Below are positions 5,385 through 13,456 of a stretch of DNA of 16,205 nucleotides, in pieces (position 1 is the first letter of the stretch; every line of letters begins with the position of its first letter). Source of the stretch: Candidatus Latescibacterota bacterium (GTDB taxonomy: Bacteria > Latescibacterota > UBA2968 > UBA8231); assembly GCA_022827165.1 (NCBI GenBank), contig JAJDTN010000314.1, forward strand, positions 1 to 16,205, given 5' to 3'. The notes beneath the pieces were generated by a model. That model was not told the origin of the DNA and searched no databases. It was given only the letters and a program-made list of their open reading frames with translations. A program made the position numbers and the translations under genes.

Positions 5385-6635
5385 ATGAACGTCCTCGAAG
5401 ATCTGATGTACCGGGGCCTGCTGCACCAGGTCACCGACCTCGACGGCCTGGCGGAGCGGCTGGCGCAGGGGCCGGTCACGCTCTACAACGGCTTCGACCC
5501 CACCGCCGACAGTCTGACCATCGGCAACCTCGTGCCGCTGCTGATGCTGCGCCGCTTCCAGTTGGCCGGGCACCACCCGATCTGCCTGGTGGGCGGCGGC
5601 ACCGGCCTCATCGGCGATCCCGGCGGCAAAGACCAGGAGCGGGCCCTCAACCCGGCGGAGGTGGTGGAAGCCTTCACCGGGAAGATCCGCGCCCAGGTGG
5701 AGCCCTTCCTCGACTTCGAGGTGAAGACGAACCCGGCGCGCCTCGTGAACAACCTCGACTGGCTCTCCGGGGTCACCGCCATCGAGCTGATGCGCGACGT
5801 GGGCAAGCACTTCCCCGTGCCCTACATGCTCGCCAAGGAGTCGGTCGCCTCGCGCCTGAAGACGGGGATCTCGTACACCGAGTTCAGCTACATGGTGCTG
5901 CAGGCCTACGACTTCCTGGAGCTGCACCGGCGCCTCGGCTGCCAGCTGCAGACCGGCGGCAGCGACCAGTGGGGCAACATCACCGCCGGCTCCGACCTGA
6001 TCCGCCGCGCCGACGGCGCCAAGGCCTTCGGCCTCACCTGCCCGCTGGTGACCAGCGCCGACGGCGCCAAGTTCGGCAAGACCGAGGCCGGCGCCCTGTG
6101 GCTCTCCCCGGAGCGGACCTCGCCCTACGAGTTCTACCAGTACTGGATCAACACCGACGACCGCAACGTGGCCGCCTACCTGAAGATCTTCACCTTCCTG
6201 AGCTCCGACGAGATCGCCCAGCTCGAGGAGTCGGTGGCCGCCGACCCCGGCGCCCGGGAGGCGCAGCGCACCCTGGCCCGCGAGGCCACGGCCGTCGTCC
6301 ACGGGCCCGGGGCCGCGAGCCAGGCGGAACGGATCTCGCGGGCCCTGTTCCAGGGCAAGGTGCGGGAGCTGCGCGAGGAGGACTTGGAGCTGGCCTTCGA
6401 CGGGGTGCCCTCCCACACCATGGAGGGCGAGGAGCAGGGCCTCGTGGATCTGCTCGCGGAGGCCGGCGTCTCCTCCTCCCGGCGGCAGGCCCGCCAGGAC
6501 ATCGGCGCCGGCGCCATCTGGATCAACGGCGAGCGCTGCACGGAGGAGTCCCGCCGCGTGGGCCGGGCCGACCGCCTGCACGGCCGCTGCGTGGTGATCC
6601 GCCGGGGGAAGAGCCGGTACTACCTGGTGCGGTGA
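5385..6635 (+). CDS. tyrS: Tyrosyl-tRNA synthetase
   Basis: The 416-aa product charges tRNA-Tyr with tyrosine in the cytoplasm. The Rossmann class-I core shows LYNGFDPTADSLTIGNL (the HIGH-like signature), the tyrosine and tRNA site segments YMVLQAYDFLEL and GGSDQWGNITAG, and the KMSKS-like KFGKTEAGALWL typical of bacterial TyrRS. The C-terminal 60 or so residues are an S4-like RNA-binding domain (SRRQARQDIGAGAIWINGE). Length is normal. ATG at 5385 follows GCGAGAGAG; a TTG at 5367 in the same frame lies in the terminator tail and is rejected. The HIGH motif reads TIGN, so the first His is Thr. Expression is probably controlled by the leader attenuator. The gene converges with guaA, 10 nt away. 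Confidence 0.98.
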   Translation: MNVLEDLMYRGLLHQVTDLDGLAERLAQGPVTLYNGFDPTADSLTIGNLVPLLMLRRFQLAGHHPICLVGGGTGLIGDPGGKDQERALNPAEVVEAFTGKIRAQVEPFLDFEVKTNPARLVNNLDWLSGVTAIELMRDVGKHFPVPYMLAKESVASRLKTGISYTEFSYMVLQAYDFLELHRRLGCQLQTGGSDQWGNITAGSDLIRRADGAKAFGLTCPLVTSADGAKFGKTEAGALWLSPERTSPYEFYQYWINTDDRNVAAYLKIFTFLSSDEIAQLEESVAADPGAREAQRTLAREATAVVHGPGAASQAERISRALFQGKVRELREEDLELAFDGVPSHTMEGEEQGLVDLLAEAGVSSSRRQARQDIGAGAIWINGERCTEESRRVGRADRLHGRCVVIRRGKSRYYLVR

Positions 6636-6645
6636 CCGCCGGCCA

Positions 6646-8460
6646 TCACTCCCACTCCACCGTGCCCGGCGGCTTGTGGGTGACGTCGTAGTAGACCGCC
6701 TCCACCCCCTCCAGCGCCAGCAGCCGCCCGGTGACCTCGCGCAGGAAGTCCGCCGGCAGCCGGCCGAACCGCGCCGTCATGAAGTCCTCCGTGGTCACCG
6801 GCCGCAGGACGATGCTCTCGCTCACGCCGTCGGAGGAGAGGGGCACCAGGACCGTGGGCATCTGCGTCAGCCGGGGCATGAGGTTGCGGCGGTCCAGGGC
6901 CTCCATGACGATGGCGTCGGCCTCGCGCAGCAGGTCCAGGCGCTCCGTCGTGAGGTAGGCCTCCCGCGGGCTCTGCGACAGGCGCCGCTCCGGCCCCAGC
7001 TGGAAGAGGACGCGGTTGACCCGGTCCGTGGAGTTGGTCAGCTCCGTGGAGGCGCGCTCCAGATCGTCCCACGAGGGACCGCCCCCCTCCCCGGGCAGGA
7101 ACGCGGCGCCTGATGCGCTGAGCAGGGCCGGATGGGCATAGGTGCGCCCGTCCCCCTGCACGCCGACGCTGCGCAGGGGCAGGACCTCCGCGGTCAGCCC
7201 GGGGACGTCCAGGGGCGGAGGCTCGCCGACGGCGTCGTCCTGGCCGGCGCCGGGACCGGCGCACAGGCAGCGGACCGCCAGTCCGGGGCCGGGAAAGGGG
7301 TGCCGCCAGACGAGGTGGTGGGGCACGCCCAGCTTCTCGCCCAGCTCTCGCACCTCGTCCTTGTAGAGCTGGCTCAAAGGCTCCACCACCTTGCCCTCGG
7401 CCAGGAGGCGCTCGATGACGCCGACGCGGTTGTGGTGGGTCTTGATGACCTCGGCGTGGTCGGTGCCCCCCGACTCGATCGTGTCGGTGTACAGGGTGCC
7501 CTGCCCGAGGAGCCACTGGTCCGGGTCGAGGTCGAGGTCGGCCAGCACCCGGTCGCGGACCTCGATGAACTCCTCGCCGATGGCCAGGCGCTTGGCCTCC
7601 GGGTCGGCGATCCCGGCGACACGGGTCAGGAAGGCGGCGCTGGCGTCGACAACCCTCAGGTTCGAGAACCCGGACTCCTTGAGCAGGCTCTCCACGGCGG
7701 CGGTCTCGCCCTTGCGCATGAAGCCGTTGTCGATGTGCAGGCCGAGGACGCGGCCGGTGCCGAGGGCGCGGTTGAGGAGCAGGAAGCAGACGGTGGAGTC
7801 GACGCCGCCGGAGACGAGGAGGAAGACCTTGCGCCCGCGGGCCTGGGCCTTCAGCCCCTCCATGGAGCGGTCGATGAAGCCCTCCATGGTCCAGTCGCGC
7901 TCGCAGCCGCACAGGTCGAGGAAGTTGTCGAGGATGCGCATCCCCGACTCGGTGTGGGTCACCTCGGGGTGGAACTGGAGGCCGTAGATGCGGCGGTCTT
8001 CGTGCCCCATGGCGGCCACCGGGCAGTCCCCGGTGCGGCCGAGGACCTCGAAGCCCGGCGGGATCTCCTCCACCCGGTCGCGGTGGCTCATCCAGATCGG
8101 CTCGCGCGGACCCAGGCCGGCCAGCACCCCCGTGGCCGCGGTCACCTCCAGGGAGGCGGCGCCGTACTCCATGCGCTCGCCCCTCTCGACCCGGCCCCCG
8201 AGGGCGTGGCACAGGAGCTGGTGGCCGTAGCACAGGCCGAGGATCGGTTGGCCGGTGGAGAGCACCGCCTCCTCGAAGGGAGGGCGGTCATCGGCGTAGA
8301 CGCTGGAGGGCCCGCCGGAGAGGATCAGGCCGTCGGCCCGCGCCAGCTCCTCGACGGGGGTGTCGGGGGGGCGGATCTCGGCCCACACGTGGAGGCGGCG
8401 GACCCGGTTGGCGATGAGGTGGGCGTACTGGCCGCCGAAGTCGAGGACGACGATGCCCAA
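6646..8460 (-). CDS. guaA: GMP synthase (glutamine-hydrolysing), long eukaryote-like type
   Basis: The 604-aa enzyme converts XMP, ATP and glutamine to GMP. The class-I amidotransferase domain (about 1-190) has the nucleophile Cys77 in GLCYGHQ and the partners His164/Glu166 in FHPEVTHTE. The ATP-pyrophosphatase domain has the P-loop SGGVDST (217-223) and RHPFPGPGLAVR (386-397). The C-terminal region is longer than the usual ~525-residue bacterial GuaA. LPLRSVGVQGDGRTY comes before LREADAIV, followed by LTQMPTVLVPL, DFMTARF and KPPGTVEWE. That order resembles human GMPS, which carries an extra dimerisation subdomain. The start is TTG at 8460, right at the domain edge, with AGGGAG 9 nt before it. 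It has its own promoter. Confidence 0.97.
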   Translation of the reverse strand: MGIVVLDFGGQYAHLIANRVRRLHVWAEIRPPDTPVEELARADGLILSGGPSSVYADDRPPFEEAVLSTGQPILGLCYGHQLLCHALGGRVERGERMEYGAASLEVTAATGVLAGLGPREPIWMSHRDRVEEIPPGFEVLGRTGDCPVAAMGHEDRRIYGLQFHPEVTHTESGMRILDNFLDLCGCERDWTMEGFIDRSMEGLKAQARGRKVFLLVSGGVDSTVCFLLLNRALGTGRVLGLHIDNGFMRKGETAAVESLLKESGFSNLRVVDASAAFLTRVAGIADPEAKRLAIGEEFIEVRDRVLADLDLDPDQWLLGQGTLYTDTIESGGTDHAEVIKTHHNRVGVIERLLAEGKVVEPLSQLYKDEVRELGEKLGVPHHLVWRHPFPGPGLAVRCLCAGPGAGQDDAVGEPPPLDVPGLTAEVLPLRSVGVQGDGRTYAHPALLSASGAAFLPGEGGGPSWDDLERASTELTNSTDRVNRVLFQLGPERRLSQSPREAYLTTERLDLLREADAIVMEALDRRNLMPRLTQMPTVLVPLSSDGVSESIVLRPVTTEDFMTARFGRLPADFLREVTGRLLALEGVEAVYYDVTHKPPGTVEWE

Positions 8461-8503
8461 GGGACGGGACTCCCTGCGGGGAGGGGGGGCGGGGAGAGAG
8501 GGG

Positions 8504-8531
8504 AATATAACGGCCGGCCCGGGAGGGACAA
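8504..8531 (-). promoter_or_regulatory. guaA promoter
   Basis: On the minus strand, TTGTCC (8531-8526) and TATATT (8509-8504) are separated by 16 bp. The -10 matches consensus at five of six positions and is a rare AT island here. It lies in the 71-bp gap between nadB and guaA, so guaA can be transcribed independently of nadB. Confidence 0.6.
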
Positions 8532-10112
8532 TCAGCGGGTTGCCGGGGCCGGGAGACCGTCCCGGGGCTCCCGGCGAAGCAGGCTGACGCGGCCCCAGGT
8601 CTCGTCGTCCCGTTCGGGGTGGTCCTCGTTGTAGTGGACGCCGCGGCTCTCCCGGCGCCGGCGCGCCGAGTGCGCCACCAGGCGGGCCGCGTCGATGCGG
8701 TTGCGCAGGTCCACGGAGGCGGGATCGAGGCCGCCCTCCGGGACCTCACGGTCCAGTTCGTCCAGGAGATCGCAGGCCCGGCGCAGGCCCGAGTCGGTGC
8801 GGGTGATCCCCACCTCCTGCAGCATGATCCGCCCCAGGCGGTCGGCCGCCGGGGCGCAGGGGAGACTGCGGCCGGACCGGTCGCGGCCCCCCGCAACGGA
8901 CATGGCGGAGACGGGCGCCTCAGCATCCGCCGCCTCGAAAGCGCGGCCGGCGAGGACCACCGCCTCCAACAGCGAGTTGCTGGCCAACCTGTTGGCGCCG
9001 TGGAACCCCGTGTGTCCGACCTCACCGATCGCATAAAGTCCCGGAAGGTCGGTGCGGCCATCGACGTCGGTGTGCACGCCGCCGCACAGGTAGTGGGCGG
9101 CGGGGGCCACGGGGATGGGCTGGCGGGTGATGTCGATGCCCAGGCCGGCGCAGTGGCGGCTGATGTTGGGGAAGCGGCGGCGCGTCTCCTCCGGGTCCTT
9201 GGAAGTCGCGTCGAGATAGACGCAGTCGCGGCCGCTGCGGCGCATCTCGGCGACGATGGCGCGGGCCACCACGTCGCGGGTGGCCAGGGAGCCGCCGGGG
9301 AGCTGCCGCTCCACGAAGGGCTCGCCCTCGTGGTTGACGACGACGGCGCCGTACCCGCGCAGGGCCTCGGAGATCAGGAAGGTCCGCCCCCCGGGGTGGG
9401 CCAGGGCCGTGGGGTGGAACTGGAAGAACTCCAGGTTGGCCACCGTCGCCCCGGCGCGCCAGGCCATGGCGATCCCGTCGCCGGTGGCCACCGCCGGGTT
9501 GGTGGTGCTGGCGTAGATGCGGCCGGCGCCGCCCGTGGCCAGGACCGTGACCGGCGCCGTGAAGTCGGTGACCTGGGCGGCGGGACGGTCTTCGGAGAAC
9601 GCCCGGACGCCGCGGCAGCGGCCCTGCCCGTCGACGATCAGGTCGAGGGCGAGGTGGCCGGGGAAGGGGGTGATCCGCTCCTCGGCCTGGGCTGCCGCCA
9701 GCAGGGCCCGCACCAGCTCGCGGCCGGTCCAGTCGTCGGCGTGGGCCACGCGGTGGGTGGAGTGGCCGCCCTCGCGGCCGAGGCTGAGCCGGCCGTCGCC
9801 GGCCCTGGAGAACCGCACCCCCAGGGCGACGAGGTCCTGCACCCGTCCGGGGCCCTCCCGAACCACCGTCTCCACCACCTCGGGGTCGCACAGGCCGGCC
9901 CCGGCCTCGAGGGTGTCGCGGACGTGGGTCTCGGGCGAGTCCCCCGGCCCGAGAACGGCGGCGATGCCCCCCTGGGCGAAACGGGTGTTGGAGTCGGCCG
10001 CCTCCTTCTTGGTGACGACCGCCACCCGGGCCCCGGAACGGGCCGCCCGGATGGCGAAGTAGAGACCGGCGATACCGCTGCCGACGACGACGTAATCCGT
10101 GGAGATCCGCAT
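8532..10112 (-). CDS. nadB: L-aspartate oxidase
   Basis: The 526-aa FAD enzyme oxidises L-aspartate to iminoaspartate, the first step of de novo NAD synthesis, and normally works with NadA (not in this window). Visible marks are the N-terminal dinucleotide motif VVVGSGIAGLYFAIRAA (8-24), NTRFAQGGIAAV, LGREGGHSTHRVAHADDWTG, EFFQFHPTAL, the HTDVDGRTDLPGLYAIGE segment, GFHGANRLASNSLLEAVV, and the C-terminal helical domain with ESRGVHYNEDHPERDD. These distinguish it from succinate dehydrogenase and fumarate reductase flavoproteins. Length is typical. ATG at 10112 starts at the FAD motif with no clear Shine-Dalgarno site. It lies 36 nt downstream of the barrel gene on the same strand. Confidence 0.97.
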   Translation of the reverse strand: MRISTDYVVVGSGIAGLYFAIRAARSGARVAVVTKKEAADSNTRFAQGGIAAVLGPGDSPETHVRDTLEAGAGLCDPEVVETVVREGPGRVQDLVALGVRFSRAGDGRLSLGREGGHSTHRVAHADDWTGRELVRALLAAAQAEERITPFPGHLALDLIVDGQGRCRGVRAFSEDRPAAQVTDFTAPVTVLATGGAGRIYASTTNPAVATGDGIAMAWRAGATVANLEFFQFHPTALAHPGGRTFLISEALRGYGAVVVNHEGEPFVERQLPGGSLATRDVVARAIVAEMRRSGRDCVYLDATSKDPEETRRRFPNISRHCAGLGIDITRQPIPVAPAAHYLCGGVHTDVDGRTDLPGLYAIGEVGHTGFHGANRLASNSLLEAVVLAGRAFEAADAEAPVSAMSVAGGRDRSGRSLPCAPAADRLGRIMLQEVGITRTDSGLRRACDLLDELDREVPEGGLDPASVDLRNRIDAARLVAHSARRRRESRGVHYNEDHPERDDETWGRVSLLRREPRDGLPAPATR

Positions 10113-10146
10113 GTCGCCGGTGGAAACTCCGGGCGCGGCTCCGGAG

Positions 10147-10152
10147 TGTCAA
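10147..10152 (-). promoter_or_regulatory. Possible -35 box for nadB
   Basis: A perfect TTGACA on the minus strand (10152-10147) overlaps the stop codon of the upstream gene, 35 nt before the nadB ATG. At 17-18 bp spacing only GAGTTT or AGTTTC is found, a poor -10, so the promoter call is tentative. Confidence 0.3.
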
Positions 10153-11738
10153 CGCGGTTCCGCCAGCTCGACCTGCACCCCTGCCTGGCGCCTCAGGGGC
10201 CGCACCTGGAGGCGTCCCCGCAGCCAGATCCGCAGCGGCCCGAGCGGCCCGTCCAGGCGGAGGCCGCCGAGGGCGCAGACCCGCCAGCCGTCGCCGTACA
10301 GGGGGCGGATGCTGACCGAGCCGGGCAGGTCGCGCTCGTACTCGTAGATCCGCGCGGCGTAGCCGCCGGTGCGGTAGCGCGTGGCCTGGAGGGACCACTC
10401 CCCCCGGGGGGTGCGGCGGCGGCTGCCCAGGCCCAGGGCGGCCCCGCGCAGGCCGCCGGAGCGTACGCCTTCGAGGCGGGCCTCGAGCCGCAGGCCCCCG
10501 GGCGACCAGCGACCCCGAACGCGGGCGCGCTCGGTGACCGGGAAGACCTGCGAGCCCTGGGACCAGCCGCTGCTGCGCCGCCGCTGGGCGTCGACCGTCA
10601 CCTCCAGCCGCCGCAGCGGCCGCCGCCGCCAGCTCAGACCGAGGCCGCTGGTGCCGCCGGGAACCGGCTCGGTCCAGCGGGCGGCGGAGCGGCGCGTCTC
10701 GTCCAGCCACAGCCGCCAGCCGCGGCCCCGGATGCGCGCGGTCACGCCCCGCTGGCCGCTGCTTCCCCCGAGGACGGAGGCGCCGAAGGGGCTGAAGAAC
10801 CCCGGCGCCGAGCCGCGGGCCAGGAGGTCCCACCGCACCCCGGCCGCCGGCACCCCCGAGAGGCCCGCCACCAGGGCCGGACGCCCCCCGGCGACGGCGG
10901 CGGCGCCGAAGAGACGCGCCCTTCCAAGGGTGGCGCTGCCATCGATGGCGGCGGCCCCCTGCCCGCGGCCGGAGAACGCCGACGGCACCCGTCCGGGCCG
11001 GCGCAGGTCCAGGAGGCGGCTGAAGGCCAGGTGCTGGACGGTGACCCCCACGCGGGCCCCCTCGTCGGCGGCGGTGGCGCGGGCGCCCAGGACCCACCCC
11101 GAGAGACGGTCCCGGTAGTCCCGGCGGGTGCCGGTGTGGGTCCCGTCCTCCGGCAGCGACACGGCGGCGCCGGAGGTGTCGAGGCGGGCGTCGCGGCGGA
11201 ACCCGCCGGCCACGAGGCTCAGGCGGACGGCCCCGCGGCGCCCGCGCAGGAACAGGCCGAGCAGGTCCCGGTTCTCGGCGGCGGAGCGGTAGCCCACGGC
11301 CTCGCCGTCGCGCCGCGGGCCGGGCGCCGGCACCCCCATCGAGCGGCCGCGGCCGAAGAGCAGGCCCTGGCCGAAGGCCGGCCGCAGGCTCCCCAGGGCG
11401 ACCTCCGGACCGCCAGCCTCCGGCCGACGGTGGGCGTAACCGACGACGTGGTCGAACCAGCGCCGCTCGCCGGGGTCGCGCTCGCCCACGGCGGCCAGCT
11501 CCCAGGCGCCGATGCGGCCCTCCGCCCGCTGGTAGAGGCGGAGCCCGTCGAGGGAGGCCTCGCCGCCGCGGAAGCGCAGCCGCAGGGACCCCTCCCCCAC
11601 GGGGCGGGCGTCGGCGCGCGCCTGGGCGGCGGCCTGGTCTCCCTCCCCCGGCAGGGCCGGTCCTGTGTCGGCTGGAGACGGACAGGGAGTCAGGAGGCCG
11701 GCGCACAGCAGCGCGGCGGCGGTGGGGCGCGGGACCAT
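10149..11738 (-). CDS. Secreted protein, probable outer-membrane beta-barrel
   Basis: The 529-aa product begins with a signal peptide (MVPRPTAAALLCAGLLTPCP, cleavage likely near residue 23). The rest is alternating Gly/Arg/Leu/aromatic strands without long hydrophobic helices, for example GSLRLRFRGGEASLDGLRLY, VRLSLVAGGFRRDA, LGLSWRRRPLRRLEVTVDA and GEWSLQATRYRTGGYAARIYEYERD. This is the pattern of an outer-membrane beta-barrel. Similar barrels can carry an N-terminal helix-hairpin-helix domain; none is seen here, only a short Ala/Asp-rich linker. It is upstream of nadB and guaA on the same strand but has no evident link to them. ATG at 11738 fits the signal peptide, though no Shine-Dalgarno site is visible. 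Substrate or function is unknown. Confidence 0.75.
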   Translation of the reverse strand: MVPRPTAAALLCAGLLTPCPSPADTGPALPGEGDQAAAQARADARPVGEGSLRLRFRGGEASLDGLRLYQRAEGRIGAWELAAVGERDPGERRWFDHVVGYAHRRPEAGGPEVALGSLRPAFGQGLLFGRGRSMGVPAPGPRRDGEAVGYRSAAENRDLLGLFLRGRRGAVRLSLVAGGFRRDARLDTSGAAVSLPEDGTHTGTRRDYRDRLSGWVLGARATAADEGARVGVTVQHLAFSRLLDLRRPGRVPSAFSGRGQGAAAIDGSATLGRARLFGAAAVAGGRPALVAGLSGVPAAGVRWDLLARGSAPGFFSPFGASVLGGSSGQRGVTARIRGRGWRLWLDETRRSAARWTEPVPGGTSGLGLSWRRRPLRRLEVTVDAQRRRSSGWSQGSQVFPVTERARVRGRWSPGGLRLEARLEGVRSGGLRGAALGLGSRRRTPRGEWSLQATRYRTGGYAARIYEYERDLPGSVSIRPLYGDGWRVCALGGLRLDGPLGPLRIWLRGRLQVRPLRRQAGVQVELAEPR

Positions 11739-11848
11739 GTCCGGGGGAGGGCAAGCTCCGTGCCCGGCTGCTCCCTCCGGGCCGGCGCATCCCGGGTGTC
11801 GCCCCCCGGTGACGGTCCTGTGAGTCCCGGCTCACACCCGAGCGGCGC

Positions 11849-11878
11849 TTGCTCGGCTGGAGACGGACGGATGATAAT
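11849..11878 (+). promoter_or_regulatory. Candidate promoter of the nuclease gene
   Basis: TTGCTC (11849-11854) and GATAAT (11873-11878) are 18 bp apart; the -10 matches consensus at five positions. Two small inverted repeats precede or overlap it: TGTGAG/CTCACA (11819-11836) and CCGAGC/GCTCGG (11838-11856). The predicted transcript starts near 11885, which argues against gene starts upstream of that point. Confidence 0.5.
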
Positions 11879-11938
11879 GTGCTCTGTGCAGAGGTTGGGC
11901 AGGGACAGACCCTCGTACTGGAGAAAGACCGAAGGGCG

Positions 11939-13018
11939 ATGAGAATCTTCAGCCTGGCATCAGGATCCGGGTCCGACTACGAGTTCACCGAGTACCAGCG
12001 GCTGCCCTTCGAGGTCGATCACGAGGAGTCCGTCCTCGAGAAGTGGCTGGAGTCGAATCCGGACGCCATCCTGGAAGGGGGCGGGATCATGATCCTCGGC
12101 CGCCAGGTCCGGACAAACCTGGGCGGATTCATCGACCTGCTCGGGGTGGATCGGGCGGGCAACGTGGTCGTCGTCGAGTTGAAGAGAGACCGCACGCCGC
12201 GCGATGCAGTCGCCCAGGCCCTCGAGTACGCCGCCTTCGCCGAGCGGCTCGACGCCGACGCCCTCGAGCGTCTCCTCCGTGGGTACGAAGGCGATGAGTC
12301 ACCCACCCTCGTCGACTGTCACCGGGAGTACTTCGACCTCCATGAGGCGGAGGCCGTGGCCTTCAACAAGGACCAGCACATCGTCATCATCGGCCAGCGC
12401 ATATCGCCGGAGATCAGGCAGACCGCCTCGTTCCTGGGATCCAAGGGGATCAGCGTCATCTGCATCGAGTTCACCTTCTTCCAGGCCGAGGATGGAGGTC
12501 GTGTGTTGTCTCAGGATGTCGTGGTGGGCAAGGAACAGACGAGAGGGGACAGACTGGAGTCCGGGTCTCTGCCTGTCATCTCGGAGACCGAGTTCCTGAA
12601 TACCTGCGACGAGAATGGGAAGGAGCTCTATTCGAGGATCCTCCAGTGGGCAAGGGACAAGTCGCTGTCCGTCCGCTGGGGAAGCCGAGGCTTCTCCTTT
12701 GGAGTCGACATCGGGGGAAGCCGGGTTGTCGTCGGCTACGCTTTCCCGCTGGGTTCCTCCTACAAGCAGACCTTCTACACGGCCCTTCGTGACCGGGCAG
12801 GAATCCAGAGCAAGACGGTCGCGCCGCCGGAAGAGATCGAATCTCTTCAGAGAGATGCGGAAGCAACGGGACTGTTCGGGCCGGCGGGGCGGGAGCTCAA
12901 GTGCCGCGTCGACCGCGCCTTGACCGTCAGCGAGATCGACTCGCTGATCGCTTGGTGCGAGTCGGTCGAGCAGGCGATCTTGAAGCACGGGTTGAAGGAC
13001 ACAGCTGCGAGTAGCTGA
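11939..13018 (+). CDS. PD-(D/E)XK endonuclease-like protein (NucS/DUF91-like)
   Basis: The 359-aa product has a nuclease-like core: EESVLEKWLESNP (29-41), ILGRQVRTN (52-60), FIDLLGVD with Asp66, VVVELKRDR with Glu80 and Lys82, and QALEYA (93-98). This is the PD-(D/E)XK pattern of NucS/EndoMS and DUF91 proteins, which cut branched or mismatched DNA. The C-terminal two thirds (about 170-359) are unfamiliar and may bind DNA or a partner. ATG at 11939 follows GAAGGGCG and is preferred because the predicted promoter places the transcript start near 11885. Codon choice (many AGA/AGG, AAG and T-ending codons) and lower GC than the neighbours suggest transfer. It stands alone, so a repair or defence role is open. 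Confidence 0.82.
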   Translation: MRIFSLASGSGSDYEFTEYQRLPFEVDHEESVLEKWLESNPDAILEGGGIMILGRQVRTNLGGFIDLLGVDRAGNVVVVELKRDRTPRDAVAQALEYAAFAERLDADALERLLRGYEGDESPTLVDCHREYFDLHEAEAVAFNKDQHIVIIGQRISPEIRQTASFLGSKGISVICIEFTFFQAEDGGRVLSQDVVVGKEQTRGDRLESGSLPVISETEFLNTCDENGKELYSRILQWARDKSLSVRWGSRGFSFGVDIGGSRVVVGYAFPLGSSYKQTFYTALRDRAGIQSKTVAPPEEIESLQRDAEATGLFGPAGRELKCRVDRALTVSEIDSLIAWCESVEQAILKHGLKDTAASS

Positions 13019-13077
13019 ATTCTCGACCCGCCGGTCACCTCCCCCAGACAACCCGGACCACGACAGGAGGAACTCCG

Positions 13078-13449
13078 ATGGTACGCAAGATCCACAAGAT
13101 CGCCGTCATCGCCGACGACATCGAGGCCGCGGTGGCGTTCTACACGCAGCAACTCGGGCTCACAGTGGTGGAGCGCTTCCCCACCGAGGACGACGAGGAC
13201 TACGTCTTCCTCGACGCCGGCGGGATCACTCTCGAGCTCATGCCGCGGAAGACCATGGGCCTCGACCCCGGCTTCCACCACATCTCCTTCGAGGTCGACA
13301 GCGTCGAGGAGAGCGCCCGGGAGCTGCGGGACAAGGGGGTCACCATCACCAAGGAGCCCTTCGACGTGGGCGGCGGGACCGGCATCACCCTCGGGTTCTT
13401 CGAGGGGCCGAACCAGCTGAACCTGCAGCTCTTCCACCGGGAGAAGTGA
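13078..13449 (+). CDS. VOC-fold (glyoxalase/methylmalonyl-CoA epimerase-like) protein
   Basis: The 123-aa protein has two beta-alpha-beta-beta-beta modules of the vicinal-oxygen-chelate fold: KIHKIAVIADDIEAAVAFYTQQLG (4-27) and FHHISFEVDSVEESARELRDKG (66-87). Likely metal ligands are His6, Glu53 (TLELMP) and His67/68. The fourth position, usually Glu near the C-terminus, appears as Gln117 (LNLQLF). An AGGAGG is well placed before the ATG. It ends 7 nt before the double-cupin gene and so is cotranscribed with it. The fold covers epimerases, lyases, dioxygenases and resistance proteins. The pairing with cupin and isomerase genes suggests an epimerase or isomerase of a small metabolite, which is inference. 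Confidence 0.88.
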   Translation: MVRKIHKIAVIADDIEAAVAFYTQQLGLTVVERFPTEDDEDYVFLDAGGITLELMPRKTMGLDPGFHHISFEVDSVEESARELRDKGVTITKEPFDVGGGTGITLGFFEGPNQLNLQLFHREK

Positions 13450-13456
13450 GGCCGCC

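Noticed and set aside
11803..11815. 13-mer identical to the tyrS terminator 5' arm (CCCCCGGTGACGG)
   Set aside because: A 13-bp match within 16 kb of GC-rich DNA is expected by chance, and there is no matching 3' arm or T-tract here.
9022..11835. Minus-strand open frame of 937 codons across nadB and the barrel gene
   Set aside because: Arg/Pro/Gly-rich shadow in another frame of the same strand, with no recognisable motif and conflicting with nadB.
8619..11942. Plus-strand open frame of 1107 codons opposite nadB and the barrel gene
   Set aside because: It is antisense to a well-identified nadB, has repetitive Gly/Ala/Val/His composition and no domain; it is an artefact of high GC.
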